Assembly (NCBI GenBank): GCA_938039795.1
Contig: CALHWU010000098.1
Span: 1-8,405 of the forward strand
DNA length: 8,405 nucleotides
From: an uncultured Muribaculaceae bacterium
Lineage (GTDB): Bacteria > Bacteroidota > Bacteroidia > Bacteroidales > Muribaculaceae
Direction: 5' to 3'
Below the pieces are notes generated by a model. The model had not been told where the DNA came from and did not search any database. It was given only the letters and a program-made list of their open reading frames with translations. A program made the translations under genes and the position numbers. Of this stretch, positions 1 through 7,599 are shown one piece after another (positions within the stretch are counted from its first letter, which is position 1; the number at the start of each line of letters is the position of its first letter).

Positions 1-459
1 CTTGCCTATGCGCTCGCTCAGACGCTCCTGGGTGAGCTCATAGCGTTCTATAAGCTTCTTGAAGGTCAAGGCTATCTCTATGGCGTTGAGATCCTCACGC
101 TGTATATTCTCTATCAGGGCCATCTCTGTCAGCTCGCTGTCGCTGGCATTACGTATATAGGCCGGCACGGTGGTCAGTCCGGCCATACGGGCAGCCCTGA
201 AGCGCCGTTCGCCCGCTATGATCTGATAATAACCGCCGACGCTGCGCAGCGATATGGGCTGGATGATACCGAGTTCTCTGATCGAAGATGCCAGTTCGGC
301 GAGCGCTTCCTCGTCGAAATTGCTGCGTGGCTGATCAGGATTGGGCTGAATCAGATCTATGTCGATCTCGTTGATGGCCGATGCTCCCGAAGCAGGGACG
401 TCATCCATAGGGATAAGCGAGTCGAGCCCACGGCCGAGGGCCTGTCGTTTCGGTTTCAT
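1..459 (-). CDS. parB: Chromosome partitioning protein ParB, 5' part only (3' end outside window)
   Basis: I translated this by hand: 153 codons stay open from the ATG at 459 down to base 1, so the C-terminal half is missing because of the window edge, not a mutation. ParB is a CTP-dependent clamp that loads at parS sites near the origin and works with ParA in chromosome segregation. Seen: a basic N-terminus (MKPKRQALGRGLDSLI) typical of the ParA-interacting tail; the QPNPDQPR box near residues 38-45; the CTP-binding motifs GERRFRAA at 83-90 and ENIQRED at 117-123; then LTQERLSERIGK, which should begin the parS-reading helix-turn-helix region. The start codon overlaps the parA stop as ATGA, which fixes the start and implies translational coupling. 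No unusual residues are seen in the visible part. Identity is very secure. Confidence 0.97.
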   Translation of the reverse strand, partial: MKPKRQALGRGLDSLIPMDDVPASGASAINEIDIDLIQPNPDQPRSNFDEEALAELASSIRELGIIQPISLRSVGGYYQIIAGERRFRAARMAGLTTVPAYIRNASDSELTEMALIENIQREDLNAIEIALTFKKLIERYELTQERLSERIGK

Positions 460-1244
460 TTCGTGGTGACTTTAGCTTTTTTCTTCTGCTTGTTGATTAT
501 CTCCTTGGCCAAAGCATTGTGAGAGGTCGCTCCACGGCTCTCAGGATCATATATGAGGGCTGGCAATCCATGCGATGGGGCCTCGCTCAGGCGGATGTTT
601 CGTGGTATTACGGTGTTGAACACCATGTCGCCGAAATGTCCCTTGAGCTCCTCGTATATCTGGTTAGCGAGTCTCAGACGGGCATCGTACATCGTAAGCA
701 GGAATCCCTCGATCTCAAGCGACGGATTAAGACGCGGCTTTATGATGCGGATGGTGTTGATGAGTTTGGTGATACCTTCAAGGGCAAAATACTCGGCCTG
801 TACCGGAATAATGACAGAATTGGCTGCCGTCAGAGCATTGACAGTGATCAGGCCGAGCGACGGAGAGCAGTCGATGAGTATATAATCGTATTTGTCGGCT
901 ACCGGCGCGAGCACTTTAGCGAGAACCCGCTCACGATTGGGGCGGTTGATCAGCTCCAGCTCGGCTCCGGCCAGGTCGATTCTCGAACCGACCAGTTCAA
1001 GACCCTTGACACAGGTTGGCACCTGCGATCCCTCCAGCGGATAATCATCGACCAGACATTCGTAGATCGACGATGTCATCTGATCCGGATTGATACCGTA
1101 GCCTGAAGTCGCGTTGGCCTGAGGATCGGCGTCGATGATGAGCACCTTTTTACCCTCGGCGGCAAGCGATGCTCCGAGATTGATCGTGGTGGTGGTCTTG
1201 CCCACTCCACCTTTCTGGTTGGCTATTGCAATGATTTTGCCCAT
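456..1244 (-). CDS. parA: Chromosome partitioning ATPase ParA (Soj family)
   Basis: This is a ParA/MinD-family ATPase of 262 residues, the usual length for chromosomal Soj proteins. It binds DNA non-specifically as an ATP dimer and is discharged by ParB. Seen: deviant Walker A KGGVGKTT at residues 11-18 with the signature lysine at 11; Walker A' DADPQAN at 38-44; Walker B ending at D125 in YDYILIDCSPSLG; a conserved RNIRLSEAPSHG segment in the C-terminal half; and a lysine-rich C-terminus. The reading frame is open 36 codons further upstream, to 1352. I chose the ATG at 1244 because homologs begin at M-G-K-I-I-A-I-A-N-Q-K-G-G, and because the upstream extension contains the promoter. The gene ends with an ATGA overlap into parB. 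Its own promoter and the terminator before it separate it from the leu operon. Confidence 0.97.
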   Translation of the reverse strand: MGKIIAIANQKGGVGKTTTTINLGASLAAEGKKVLIIDADPQANATSGYGINPDQMTSSIYECLVDDYPLEGSQVPTCVKGLELVGSRIDLAGAELELINRPNRERVLAKVLAPVADKYDYILIDCSPSLGLITVNALTAANSVIIPVQAEYFALEGITKLINTIRIIKPRLNPSLEIEGFLLTMYDARLRLANQIYEELKGHFGDMVFNTVIPRNIRLSEAPSHGLPALIYDPESRGATSHNALAKEIINKQKKKAKVTTK

Positions 1245-1277
1245 GTGTTTTTTCTTGTGGCTATTGTTACACGGCTG

Positions 1278-1310
1278 CAAAGATAGCTTGAATTCAACAC
1301 ACTGCGCAAA
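1278..1310 (-). promoter_or_regulatory. Bacteroidetes-type promoter of parAB
   Basis: On the minus strand a -33 element TTTG (1310-1307) is followed, after 21 bp, by a -7 element TATCTTTG (1285-1278), which fits TAnnTTTG exactly. This is the primary sigma-factor promoter layout known for Bacteroides and relatives. Transcription would start near 1270-1273, giving a leader of roughly 26-30 nt before the parA ATG. It lies inside the upstream in-frame extension of parA, which supports the shorter start. The start site itself is inferred. Confidence 0.75.
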
Positions 1311-1326
1311 TGTTCCACGCCAAAAA
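1311..1326 (+). promoter_or_regulatory. Degenerate parS-like site upstream of parA
   Basis: TGTTCCACGCCAAAAA matches the palindromic parS consensus (TGTTNCACGTGNAACA) perfectly in its first nine bases, TGTTCCACG, but poorly in the second half, with about 12 of 16 matches overall. It directly abuts the parA -33 element. It may be a relic or weak ParB site, or chance. No full parS palindrome was found elsewhere in the window. Confidence 0.3.
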
Positions 1327-1360
1327 TGCGTTAAATGTTCATAAATGCCCATGAATGTTG

Positions 1361-1404
1361 AAAACCCCGCCGGAGAGACATTATGAAGTCTCGGTCCGAC
1401 GGGG
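1361..1404 (-). terminator. Rho-independent terminator after the leu/GH125 operon
   Basis: An imperfect inverted repeat has arms at 1365-1379 and 1388-1404. CCCCG pairs with CGGGG, CGGA with TCCG and GAGAC with GTCTC, with one mismatch, a 2-nt bulge and an 8-nt loop. Read on the minus strand, the stem is followed at once by TTTT (1364-1361) and a T-rich stretch. It lies 45 bp past the stop of the GH125 gene and just before the parA promoter, so it should end the leu operon transcript. Confidence 0.8.
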
Positions 1405-1448
1405 TGATGAGCTGGATCGACTCGTGATCACAGTCTCATGACATCGCA

Positions 1449-2912
1449 TCACAGACTGTTGAGCAGATCGAGCTTGCCAGAGTCGACAAGATGGATTATC
1501 AGCTCGCCGAACAGAGTGTTCTGCCACGCGAACCATGGACGGGTGAAATCGGCGGGATTGTCGACATTGAACGACTCATGCATGAATCCCGTGCCAGCAT
1601 CGGTGTCGAGAAGCATACGCAACGACGAGCGTATCTCCTCATCGTCGGTGGCGGTGAACGCGCGCATCATCAGGCTCATAGGCCATGCCATATCGTAGCC
1701 AACGTGCGGGCCGCCGATCCCCTCACCGGCCTTTCCCCGGAAGAAATAGGGATTGCTTTCGCTCCATACAAACCGGCGGGTATTGCGGTACACCGGATCA
1801 TCCATCGCCACGTCGCCGAGATAACCCATAGCAAGAAGCGAAGGCACGTTGGCGTCATCCATAAGCATGCGGTTGCCGAATCCGTCGACCTCGAATGCAT
1901 ATATGGTGCCGAACTCGGGGTGGTCATATGTGGCATACTGTCTGAGGGCGGTCTCCACCTCGCCTGCGAGCGCCGTACACTCTTCCGCGAGGGCTGTATC
2001 GCCGTTGACTTCCGACAATATCTCGGCTGCCTTGCGGAGCGATGTCACCGCAAAAAAGTTGGAGGGAACGAGATACTGCAGAGTAGTGGAGTCATCCGAC
2101 GGCCTGAACGACGATACTATCAGTCCGCATCCGCTGACGGGGGCTCCCCAGCCGCCGTTGTTGAGCGTATCGAGAGCGCGGTCGGTGCGGCGCAGGAAGC
2201 GGTAAGGCCCTTTTTTGTCATCCTTACGCTGCTGTTCTCTGAAAGTCTTCACGATGAGAGCCACAGCCTTCTGCCAGTCGCCGGTCGTGAACACCGAGTC
2301 GTCGCCGGTGCGCTTCCAGTATTCATATGCCAGTCTGACCGGATAGCACAGCGAGTCAATCTCCCACTTGCGCTCATGGACCTCGGGGCGCATATCGGTG
2401 AAATCGCTCTGCCACTCCCCTCCCGTCGGGCCATCGTTGAACGCATTGGCATACGGGTCGAGAATGATGCTCCGCAGCTGCCTGCCGATGACGCCCGCTA
2501 TCAGCTCGCGCAGCTCCGGATCCTCATTGGCAAGAGCCACATAAGGCCACACCTGCGCGCCCGAGTCGCGGAGCCACATGGCCGGTATGTCGCCGGTATA
2601 GACAAACGTATCGTGGGTGCCGTCGGGCAACTTCCGGAAATGTACTGTAGTGTCGAGCGTATTGGGGAAACAGTTCTCGAACATCTCGGCGAGCTTACGG
2701 TCGGTGAGCTGCGATTTGATCCGGCGGATTTTCTCCTCTACAGCCTTTGATGTGAAGAGCCGCTTGGCAACCGGCGGACGCTGTCCGGTGACAGTACGTC
2801 CGGCTACCGGTACGGCGGTATTGTCCTGAGGACACGGGTCGGCCGTCGGGGTCGCCCATGCGGCCACCGGAAGAAATGCGGCGGCCACGAGAGTCAGCAG
2901 ATGCGTATTCAT
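1449..2912 (-). CDS. Secreted glycoside hydrolase family 125 protein, predicted exo-alpha-1,6-mannosidase
   Basis: GH125 enzymes (formerly DUF1237) are inverting exo-acting alpha-1,6-mannosidases with an (alpha/alpha)6-barrel, acting on N-glycan or mannan fragments. Seen in 487 residues: an N-terminal hydrophobic segment ending AWA near residue 20, consistent with Sec export, although the n-region lacks Lys/Arg; the hallmark MWLRDSGAQVWPY at 112-124; GGEWQSDF near 164-171; KWEIDSLCYPV at 182-192; FRPSDD at 269-274; MDDANVPSLL at 351-360; GFMHESF at 442-448; and RPWFAWQNTLFGELI at 458-472. By spacing, the general acid is probably an Asp of FRPSDD and the base Glu446; this is inference. No lipobox is present, so a soluble periplasmic enzyme is likely. 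The ATG overlaps the leuB stop as ATGA, so the gene is the last of the leu operon. No SusC/SusD-like or GH92 gene is in view. The family call is strong; the exact substrate is not shown. Confidence 0.93.
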   Translation of the reverse strand: MNTHLLTLVAAAFLPVAAWATPTADPCPQDNTAVPVAGRTVTGQRPPVAKRLFTSKAVEEKIRRIKSQLTDRKLAEMFENCFPNTLDTTVHFRKLPDGTHDTFVYTGDIPAMWLRDSGAQVWPYVALANEDPELRELIAGVIGRQLRSIILDPYANAFNDGPTGGEWQSDFTDMRPEVHERKWEIDSLCYPVRLAYEYWKRTGDDSVFTTGDWQKAVALIVKTFREQQRKDDKKGPYRFLRRTDRALDTLNNGGWGAPVSGCGLIVSSFRPSDDSTTLQYLVPSNFFAVTSLRKAAEILSEVNGDTALAEECTALAGEVETALRQYATYDHPEFGTIYAFEVDGFGNRMLMDDANVPSLLAMGYLGDVAMDDPVYRNTRRFVWSESNPYFFRGKAGEGIGGPHVGYDMAWPMSLMMRAFTATDDEEIRSSLRMLLDTDAGTGFMHESFNVDNPADFTRPWFAWQNTLFGELIIHLVDSGKLDLLNSL

Positions 2913-3973
2913 GCCTTGCGCGATATAAAGTCAGCGATCCAGGTGCCGACAGCGTCGGTGCCGACAGCCCTGGCCGGATCGGGTGCGATGTCGGGGGTGC
3001 ACACGCCTGCTTCCATGGAAGCGTCGACCGCCTTGCGGATGCAATCGCCCTCCTCCGTGAGGCCGAAATGCTCGAAAAGCATAGCCACAGAGAGGATCTG
3101 AGCCAGAGGATTGGCTATATTCTTGCCGGCAGCCTCCGGCCATGAGCCGTGGATCGGTTCGAACACCGGCGTTCCCTCGCCGATGGATGCCGACGGAAGC
3201 AAGCCCATGGATCCGGAGATGACGCTCCCCTCGTCGGTCAGAATATCGCCGAAGGTATTTTCGGTCACCATGACGTCGAAGAAGCGCGGGTCCTGGATCA
3301 TACGCATCGCCGCATTGTCGACATACATGAAATCGGTCTTTACTTCCGGATTTTCCGCGGTCATCTCCTGACCGATCTTGCGCCATAGGCGTGAGGATGC
3401 GAGCACGTTGGCCTTGTCGACCACTGTCAGATGCCCTCTGCGACGACGCGCATAGTCAAAAGCGACTTTAAGTATGCGTGTTATCTCTGCGCGGGTATAC
3501 GCACAGGTATCATAGGCATGGTCGTCGCTCTCGAATTTCTCACCGAAATACATTCCGCCAGTCAGCTCTCTGATGCATACAAAGTCCGCACCGCTGACGA
3601 TATCCTCGCGCAAGGGCGATTTGTGGATCAGCGAGGCGAAAGTGGTCTCCGGACGTATGTTGGCAAACAGGCCGAGCTTCTTGCGCATGGCGAGCAGCCC
3701 CTGTTCCGGCCGCACTTTCAGGTCGGGCCGGTTGTCGAAACGCGGATCGCCGACAGCCGAGAAGAGCACGGCATCGGCATCGCGGCATATTTCATATGTA
3801 GCTTCGGGAAACGGATCACCCGTAGCGTCGATGGCCGCCGCGCCCACAAGCGCGGGGGTATAGGTCACTTCATGGCCGAAACGGCCGCACACGGCATTCA
3901 TCACCTTCACGCCTTCGCGCGAGATCTCCGGACCGATACCGTCGCCGGCCAGGAGCGCTATCTTGAATTTCAT
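2909..3973 (-). CDS. leuB: 3-isopropylmalate dehydrogenase
   Basis: LeuB oxidatively decarboxylates 3-isopropylmalate with NAD+ to 2-oxoisocaproate, the third step of the leucine branch, in the cytoplasm. Seen in 354 residues: GDGIGPEI at 10-17; substrate-binding arginines R97, R107 (NIRP) and R135 (RELTGG); catalytic Y142 and K187 (VVDKANVL); metal-binding D219 (YVDN), D243 and D247 (FGDILTDEGS); and the cofactor loop EPIHGSWPEAAGKNIANP near 272-289. This residue set is what separates functional IPMDH from broken copies, and it is complete. Its ATG follows the leuD stop with no spacer, and its stop overlaps the GH125 start, so it sits in a tightly coupled operon. Isocitrate dehydrogenase is a related family, but the length, motifs and neighbours favour LeuB. 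Confidence 0.97.
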   Translation of the reverse strand: MKFKIALLAGDGIGPEISREGVKVMNAVCGRFGHEVTYTPALVGAAAIDATGDPFPEATYEICRDADAVLFSAVGDPRFDNRPDLKVRPEQGLLAMRKKLGLFANIRPETTFASLIHKSPLREDIVSGADFVCIRELTGGMYFGEKFESDDHAYDTCAYTRAEITRILKVAFDYARRRRGHLTVVDKANVLASSRLWRKIGQEMTAENPEVKTDFMYVDNAAMRMIQDPRFFDVMVTENTFGDILTDEGSVISGSMGLLPSASIGEGTPVFEPIHGSWPEAAGKNIANPLAQILSVAMLFEHFGLTEEGDCIRKAVDASMEAGVCTPDIAPDPARAVGTDAVGTWIADFISRKA

Positions 3974-4579
3974 CTATTTATTATTGTTGGATTCATATGA
4001 GTCTATTTCCTCGGAGTGCGACAGAAGATAGCCGATATCGTCGAGACCCTCCACAAGACACTGTTTCTTGTAGGGATTGATGTCGAAACGCTCCTTACGT
4101 CCGGTAGCAAGATTCTCTACCGTCTGTGCCGGCAGATCTACGCTGACTTCCGTCGCGGGATCAGCCTGGACGGTCGAGAAGAGTTCGGCGAGAAATTCAT
4201 CCGACACCACTACCGGCAGCACGAAGTTGTTGAGTTCGTTGTTTTTATGGATATCGGCGAAAAAGCTGGATATGACTACCCTGAAGCCGTAGTCGGCAAT
4301 GGCCCACGCGGCATGTTCGCGGCTCGAACCGCAGCCGAAGTTCTTGCCTGCGACGAGTATGCAGCCGCTGTAGCGCGGATCGTTGAGCGGGAAGTCCTGA
4401 CGCTTGTTGCCTTCGGCATCGAAACGCCAGTCGCGGAACAGATTCTCTCCGAAACCCTCGCGTGAGGTGACTTTAAGGAAACGGGCCGGAATAATCTGAT
4501 CGGTATCGACGTTCTCAACCGGCAGCGGCACGCACCGCGAGGTGATTATCGTAAATTTTGGATTTTCCATGTCATTCAT
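3974..4579 (-). CDS. leuD: 3-isopropylmalate dehydratase small subunit
   Basis: LeuD is the swivelling small subunit that pairs with LeuC to isomerise 2-isopropylmalate into 3-isopropylmalate. Its 201 residues match the usual length. Seen: NVDTDQIIPARFLK at 23-36; the substrate-recognition segment GKNFGCGSSREHAAWAI at 78-94; FADIHKNNELNNFVLPV near 107-123; and LVEGLDDIGYLL near the C-terminus, which ends in a Ser/Asn/Lys-rich tail. The first ATG (4579) overlaps the leuC stop as ATGA, which favours it over the second Met three codons later. The TAG stop touches the leuB ATG with zero spacing. It should be co-translated with leuC, as needed for a two-subunit enzyme. Confidence 0.97.
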   Translation of the reverse strand: MNDMENPKFTIITSRCVPLPVENVDTDQIIPARFLKVTSREGFGENLFRDWRFDAEGNKRQDFPLNDPRYSGCILVAGKNFGCGSSREHAAWAIADYGFRVVISSFFADIHKNNELNNFVLPVVVSDEFLAELFSTVQADPATEVSVDLPAQTVENLATGRKERFDINPYKKQCLVEGLDDIGYLLSHSEEIDSYESNNNK

Positions 4580-5967
4580 GATTTGCGTGGATCAGTGATT
4601 ACACCATTGACAGCCGCAGCAGCGGCTACCAGCGAACCGGCAAGCACAGTGCGCGCGCCTGGGCCCTGACGGCCTTCGAAATTACGGTTGGAGGTCGACA
4701 CGGCCAGACATCCTGCAGGCACCTTGTCGTCGTTCATCGCCAGACATGCCGAGCATCCGGGCTGACGGATCTCGAAACCGGCCTCTTCCAGCACTTTGTC
4801 AAGCCCCTCTTCGGCGATCTGCCGCCGCACTTTCCATGAGCCGGGTACGAGCCACGCGGTCACGTCGGGATGTTTCCTGCGACCTTTTACATAAGCTGCG
4901 AACGCTCGGAAATCCTCTATGCGGCCGTTTGTACAGCTCCCGAGAAACACATAGTCGACTTTCTGACCCTGCAGGCTCTCGCCCGAGCGGAAGCCCATAT
5001 ATGCGAGCGATTTTTCAAACGACACCCGGGCTGCCTCATCGACGGGAGCGGTAGGCACCGTCTCACTGATGCCTATGCCCATGCCGGGGTTGGTACCGAA
5101 AGTGACGCGAGGCTCGATATCGGCCGCATCGAAGCGCACTTCGCGGTCATATACGGCATCTTCATCCGAAGGAAGCGTGCGCCAGTATGCCACAGCCTCA
5201 TCCCACTCACGGCCTTTCGGAGCGAACTCGCGCCCCTTGAGATAGTCTAACGTAGTCTGATCGGGCGCGACCATGCCTCCGCGGGCGCCCATCTCGATCG
5301 ACAGGTTGCAGAGCGTCATTCGCTGCTCCATTGATAGGGAGCGCACCGCCTCTCCGGCATACTCCACGAAATAACCGGTGGCACCGCCTGTGCCGAGCTT
5401 TGCGATTATGTAGAGCGCCATATCCTTGGCCGTAACTCCTTCGGCAAGACGTCCGTCGACGGTGATACGCATCGTCTTCGGGCGCGGCTGCAGAATACAC
5501 TGGGTAGCCAGCACCATCTCAACCTCGCTCGTGCCGATACCGAAAGCCACGGCTCCGAAAGCGCCGTGGGTCGAGGTGTGGCTGTCGCCGCAGACTATAG
5601 TGCTGCCGGGGAGCGTCAGACCGTTCTCAGGCCCCATGACATGGATGATACCGTTGTGCTCGTCGCCGAGCGGAAACAGCGTGATACCAAACTCACGGGC
5701 GTTCTTCAGCAGAGTATCTACCTGACGTGCCGACACCGGGTCGGAGATCGGACGATCCTGATGTAAGGTCGGTATATTATGGTCGGGGGTGCTGAAAGTC
5801 CGGTCTGGCCGGCGCACTTTCAGCCCGCGACGGCGCAGACCGTCAAATGCCTGCGGACTCGTCACCTCATGACAGTAATGTCGGTCGATATACAGCTGGG
5901 TGGGCCCGTCAGGAATGTCAGTGACAGTATGGGCATCCCATATTTTGTCGAAAAGTGTCTTTCCCAT
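4576..5967 (-). CDS. leuC: 3-isopropylmalate dehydratase large subunit (Fe-S)
   Basis: LeuC is the aconitase-family subunit carrying the [4Fe-4S] cluster of isopropylmalate isomerase. With the start used here it has 463 residues, close to the 466 of the E. coli protein. Seen: YIDRHYCHEVTSPQAFDGLR near 26-45; STPDHNIPT near 59-67; GDSHTSTHGAFGA near 127-139; cluster ligands C345 (FLGSCTNGR) and C405/C408 (PGCSACLAMN); and SNRNFEGRQG near the C-terminus. The frame is open 15 codons further, to an ATG at 6012, but that would overlap leuA by 29 bp and adds a Ser/Asp-rich tail. Homologs start at M-x-K-T-L, so I chose 5967, which leaves a 16-bp gap after leuA. No key residue is missing. Confidence 0.95.
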   Translation of the reverse strand: MGKTLFDKIWDAHTVTDIPDGPTQLYIDRHYCHEVTSPQAFDGLRRRGLKVRRPDRTFSTPDHNIPTLHQDRPISDPVSARQVDTLLKNAREFGITLFPLGDEHNGIIHVMGPENGLTLPGSTIVCGDSHTSTHGAFGAVAFGIGTSEVEMVLATQCILQPRPKTMRITVDGRLAEGVTAKDMALYIIAKLGTGGATGYFVEYAGEAVRSLSMEQRMTLCNLSIEMGARGGMVAPDQTTLDYLKGREFAPKGREWDEAVAYWRTLPSDEDAVYDREVRFDAADIEPRVTFGTNPGMGIGISETVPTAPVDEAARVSFEKSLAYMGFRSGESLQGQKVDYVFLGSCTNGRIEDFRAFAAYVKGRRKHPDVTAWLVPGSWKVRRQIAEEGLDKVLEEAGFEIRQPGCSACLAMNDDKVPAGCLAVSTSNRNFEGRQGPGARTVLAGSLVAAAAAVNGVITDPRKS

Positions 5968-5983
5968 CTTGCTATCCGATGAT

Positions 5984-7480
5984 TTATCTGACAAATTTGT
6001 TGATGGCGTCAACGAAAGCCTCGGCGCTGGCTCCTATAATGTCGGTGTTGGCCGAGAAGCCATAATAGAGCTGACCCTCGTGCTCTACAGTCAGATGCAC
6101 CTTGCCCACATCGTTGCTGCCTTTGTTTATGGCCTGGATAAGGAACTCCTTGACGAGCATGTTGCGGCGAATGATCACCTTGATGGCGGAGATAGCGGCG
6201 TCGACAGGACCGTTGCCCGAAGCGCATGCCTCAAATTTCTCTCCGGCGATGTCGAGACCGACGCTTGCAACCGAACGGATACCGACTCCCGAGCTGACCT
6301 GCAGGTAGTCGAGCTTGATACGATGATTGGCGCGGTGATGCTGACCGGCGAGCATGAGCACGTCGTCGTCGTTGATCTCCTTCTTGCGGTCGGCCAGACG
6401 CAGAAACGCCTCATAGGCCTTGTCGAGAGCCTCCTTGTCGAGATCGACCCCGAGCACGTGCAGACGGTGCTTCAGTGCGGCGCGGCCGCTGCGGGCGGTC
6501 AGCACGATCGAATTCTCGTCGATACCCACATCCTTGGGATCAATGATTTCATAACTCTCGCGGTTTTTAAGCACGCCATCCTGATGAATACCGCTCGAAT
6601 GCGCGAAGGCGTTGCGACCCACGATAGCCTTGTTGGCCTGGACTGGCATATTCATAAGACTGCTCACCATATGGCTCGCGGCATTTATCTTGGTAGTATT
6701 GATGTTGGTGTCGATACCGAGCTCACGATGGCATCGGCATATCATCACCACCTCCTCAAGCGAAGTATTGCCCGCACGCTCGCCGATACCATTGATGGTC
6801 ACCTCGGCCTGACGGGCGCCGTTGAGGATGCCCGACATCGTGTTGGCCGTAGCCATGCCGAGGTCATTGTGGCAATGCGTTGCGATAGTAGCCTTGTGGA
6901 TACCGTCGACATGCTCCATAAGGTATTTGATCTTGGCGCCGAACTCGCCCGGAAGGCAGTAACCGGTCGTATCTGGGATATTTACGACGGTAGCGCCTGC
7001 CTTGATCACGGCCTCGATGACGCGGGCAAGGTATTCGTTGTCGGTGCGACCGGCGTCCTCGGCATAGAACTGAACATCCTCGACAAAACGCTTGGCATAG
7101 CTTACACAGGCTATGGCACGCTCCAGAATATCCTCCCGATTGGAGTTGAATTTATAGCGGATATGATAGTCCGACGTGCCTATGCCTGTATGTATCCGCT
7201 TGTGTTTGGCATATTGCAAAGCCTCGGCAGCCACGCGGATATCGTTTTCAACGGCACGTGTCAAAGCGCATATTGTAGGCCATGTGACGGCCTTGCTGAT
7301 CTCTACCACCGAATTGAAATCGCCTGGACTCGACACAGGGAAACCGGCCTCGATCACATCGACACCAAGCTCTTCGAGCGTGCGCGCCACCTCGATTTTC
7401 TCCACTGTGTTGAGCTGGCATCCGGGCACCTGCTCACCATCGCGGAGCGTCGTATCAAAAATAAACAGTTTGTCGCTCAT
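5984..7480 (-). CDS. leuA: 2-isopropylmalate synthase
   Basis: LeuA condenses acetyl-CoA with 2-oxoisovalerate, the first committed and normally leucine-inhibited step. Seen in 498 residues: the HMGL-like TIM-barrel signature DTTLRDGEQ at 9-17; DVIEAGFPVSSPGD near 41-54; metal ligands H202 and H204 in HCHNDLGMATAN; the GIGERAGN loop at 231-238; HSSGIHQDG at 294-302 of the linker subdomains; and a full C-terminal regulatory domain from about residue 388 (SSGVGIRS, then SGNGPVDAAISAI near 421-433). The complete regulatory domain suggests it is the feedback-controlled enzyme. It is the first gene of the operon, with a -7 promoter element about 50 bp upstream. Homocitrate or citramalate synthases share the barrel, but leuCDB just downstream makes LeuA the firm call. 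Confidence 0.96.
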   Translation of the reverse strand: MSDKLFIFDTTLRDGEQVPGCQLNTVEKIEVARTLEELGVDVIEAGFPVSSPGDFNSVVEISKAVTWPTICALTRAVENDIRVAAEALQYAKHKRIHTGIGTSDYHIRYKFNSNREDILERAIACVSYAKRFVEDVQFYAEDAGRTDNEYLARVIEAVIKAGATVVNIPDTTGYCLPGEFGAKIKYLMEHVDGIHKATIATHCHNDLGMATANTMSGILNGARQAEVTINGIGERAGNTSLEEVVMICRCHRELGIDTNINTTKINAASHMVSSLMNMPVQANKAIVGRNAFAHSSGIHQDGVLKNRESYEIIDPKDVGIDENSIVLTARSGRAALKHRLHVLGVDLDKEALDKAYEAFLRLADRKKEINDDDVLMLAGQHHRANHRIKLDYLQVSSGVGIRSVASVGLDIAGEKFEACASGNGPVDAAISAIKVIIRRNMLVKEFLIQAINKGSNDVGKVHLTVEHEGQLYYGFSANTDIIGASAEAFVDAINKFVR

Positions 7481-7492
7481 ACGTTAATCCTA

Positions 7493-7531
7493 TGTGATTG
7501 GTTTATCTGTTGCTTCTAATATGAAATCACA
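7493..7531. repeat. Dyad TGTGATT / AATCACA in the leuA leader
   Basis: TGTGATT (7493-7499) and AATCACA (7525-7531) form a perfect 7-bp inverted repeat with a 25-bp spacer. One arm abuts the -7 element and the other lies 12 bp before the leuA start. The octamer ATCACAAA is repeated at 7526-7533 and 7586-7593, exactly 60 bp apart. It could be an operator or an mRNA stem; no regulator is known from the sequence. Confidence 0.3.
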
Positions 7532-7537
7532 AAGTTA
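7530..7537 (-). promoter_or_regulatory. -7 element of the probable leu operon promoter
   Basis: The minus strand reads TAACTTTG, an exact fit to the Bacteroidetes TAnnTTTG. Transcription would begin near 7523-7525, giving a leader of about 43-45 nt before the leuA ATG. I find no good TTTG-type -33 element at the usual 19-21 bp (the region reads TCGTTAAG), so the promoter may be weak or need an activator. Confidence 0.55.
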
Positions 7538-7599
7538 CTAAAAAATTCGTTTCTTAACGATTTTAGCTACAAATTCCTCCAAAATATCACAAAACGACA

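Noticed and set aside
1..459. Possible broken parB
   Set aside because: The frame is intact to base 1; the missing part is due to the window edge.
1431..1458. Inverted repeat CAGTCT / AGACTG around the GH125 stop codon
   Set aside because: There are only six paired bases with a 16-bp spacer and no T-run. The much stronger hairpin at 1365-1404 explains termination.
1491..2750. A 419-codon plus-strand open frame antisense to the GH125 gene
   Set aside because: The minus strand encodes a full-length GH125 protein with conserved motifs. The antisense product shows no domain and no promoter or start signal of its own.
5968..6012. Upstream ATG extending LeuC by 15 residues
   Set aside because: It would overlap leuA by 29 bp and adds a non-conserved Ser/Asp-rich tail. 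The M-G-K-T-L start matches the family.
5900..7519. A 539-codon plus-strand open frame antisense to leuA
   Set aside because: It covers the whole of leuA, which has every catalytic motif. The antisense translation shows no recognisable domain, and such long mirror frames arise from the codon bias of GC-rich genes.
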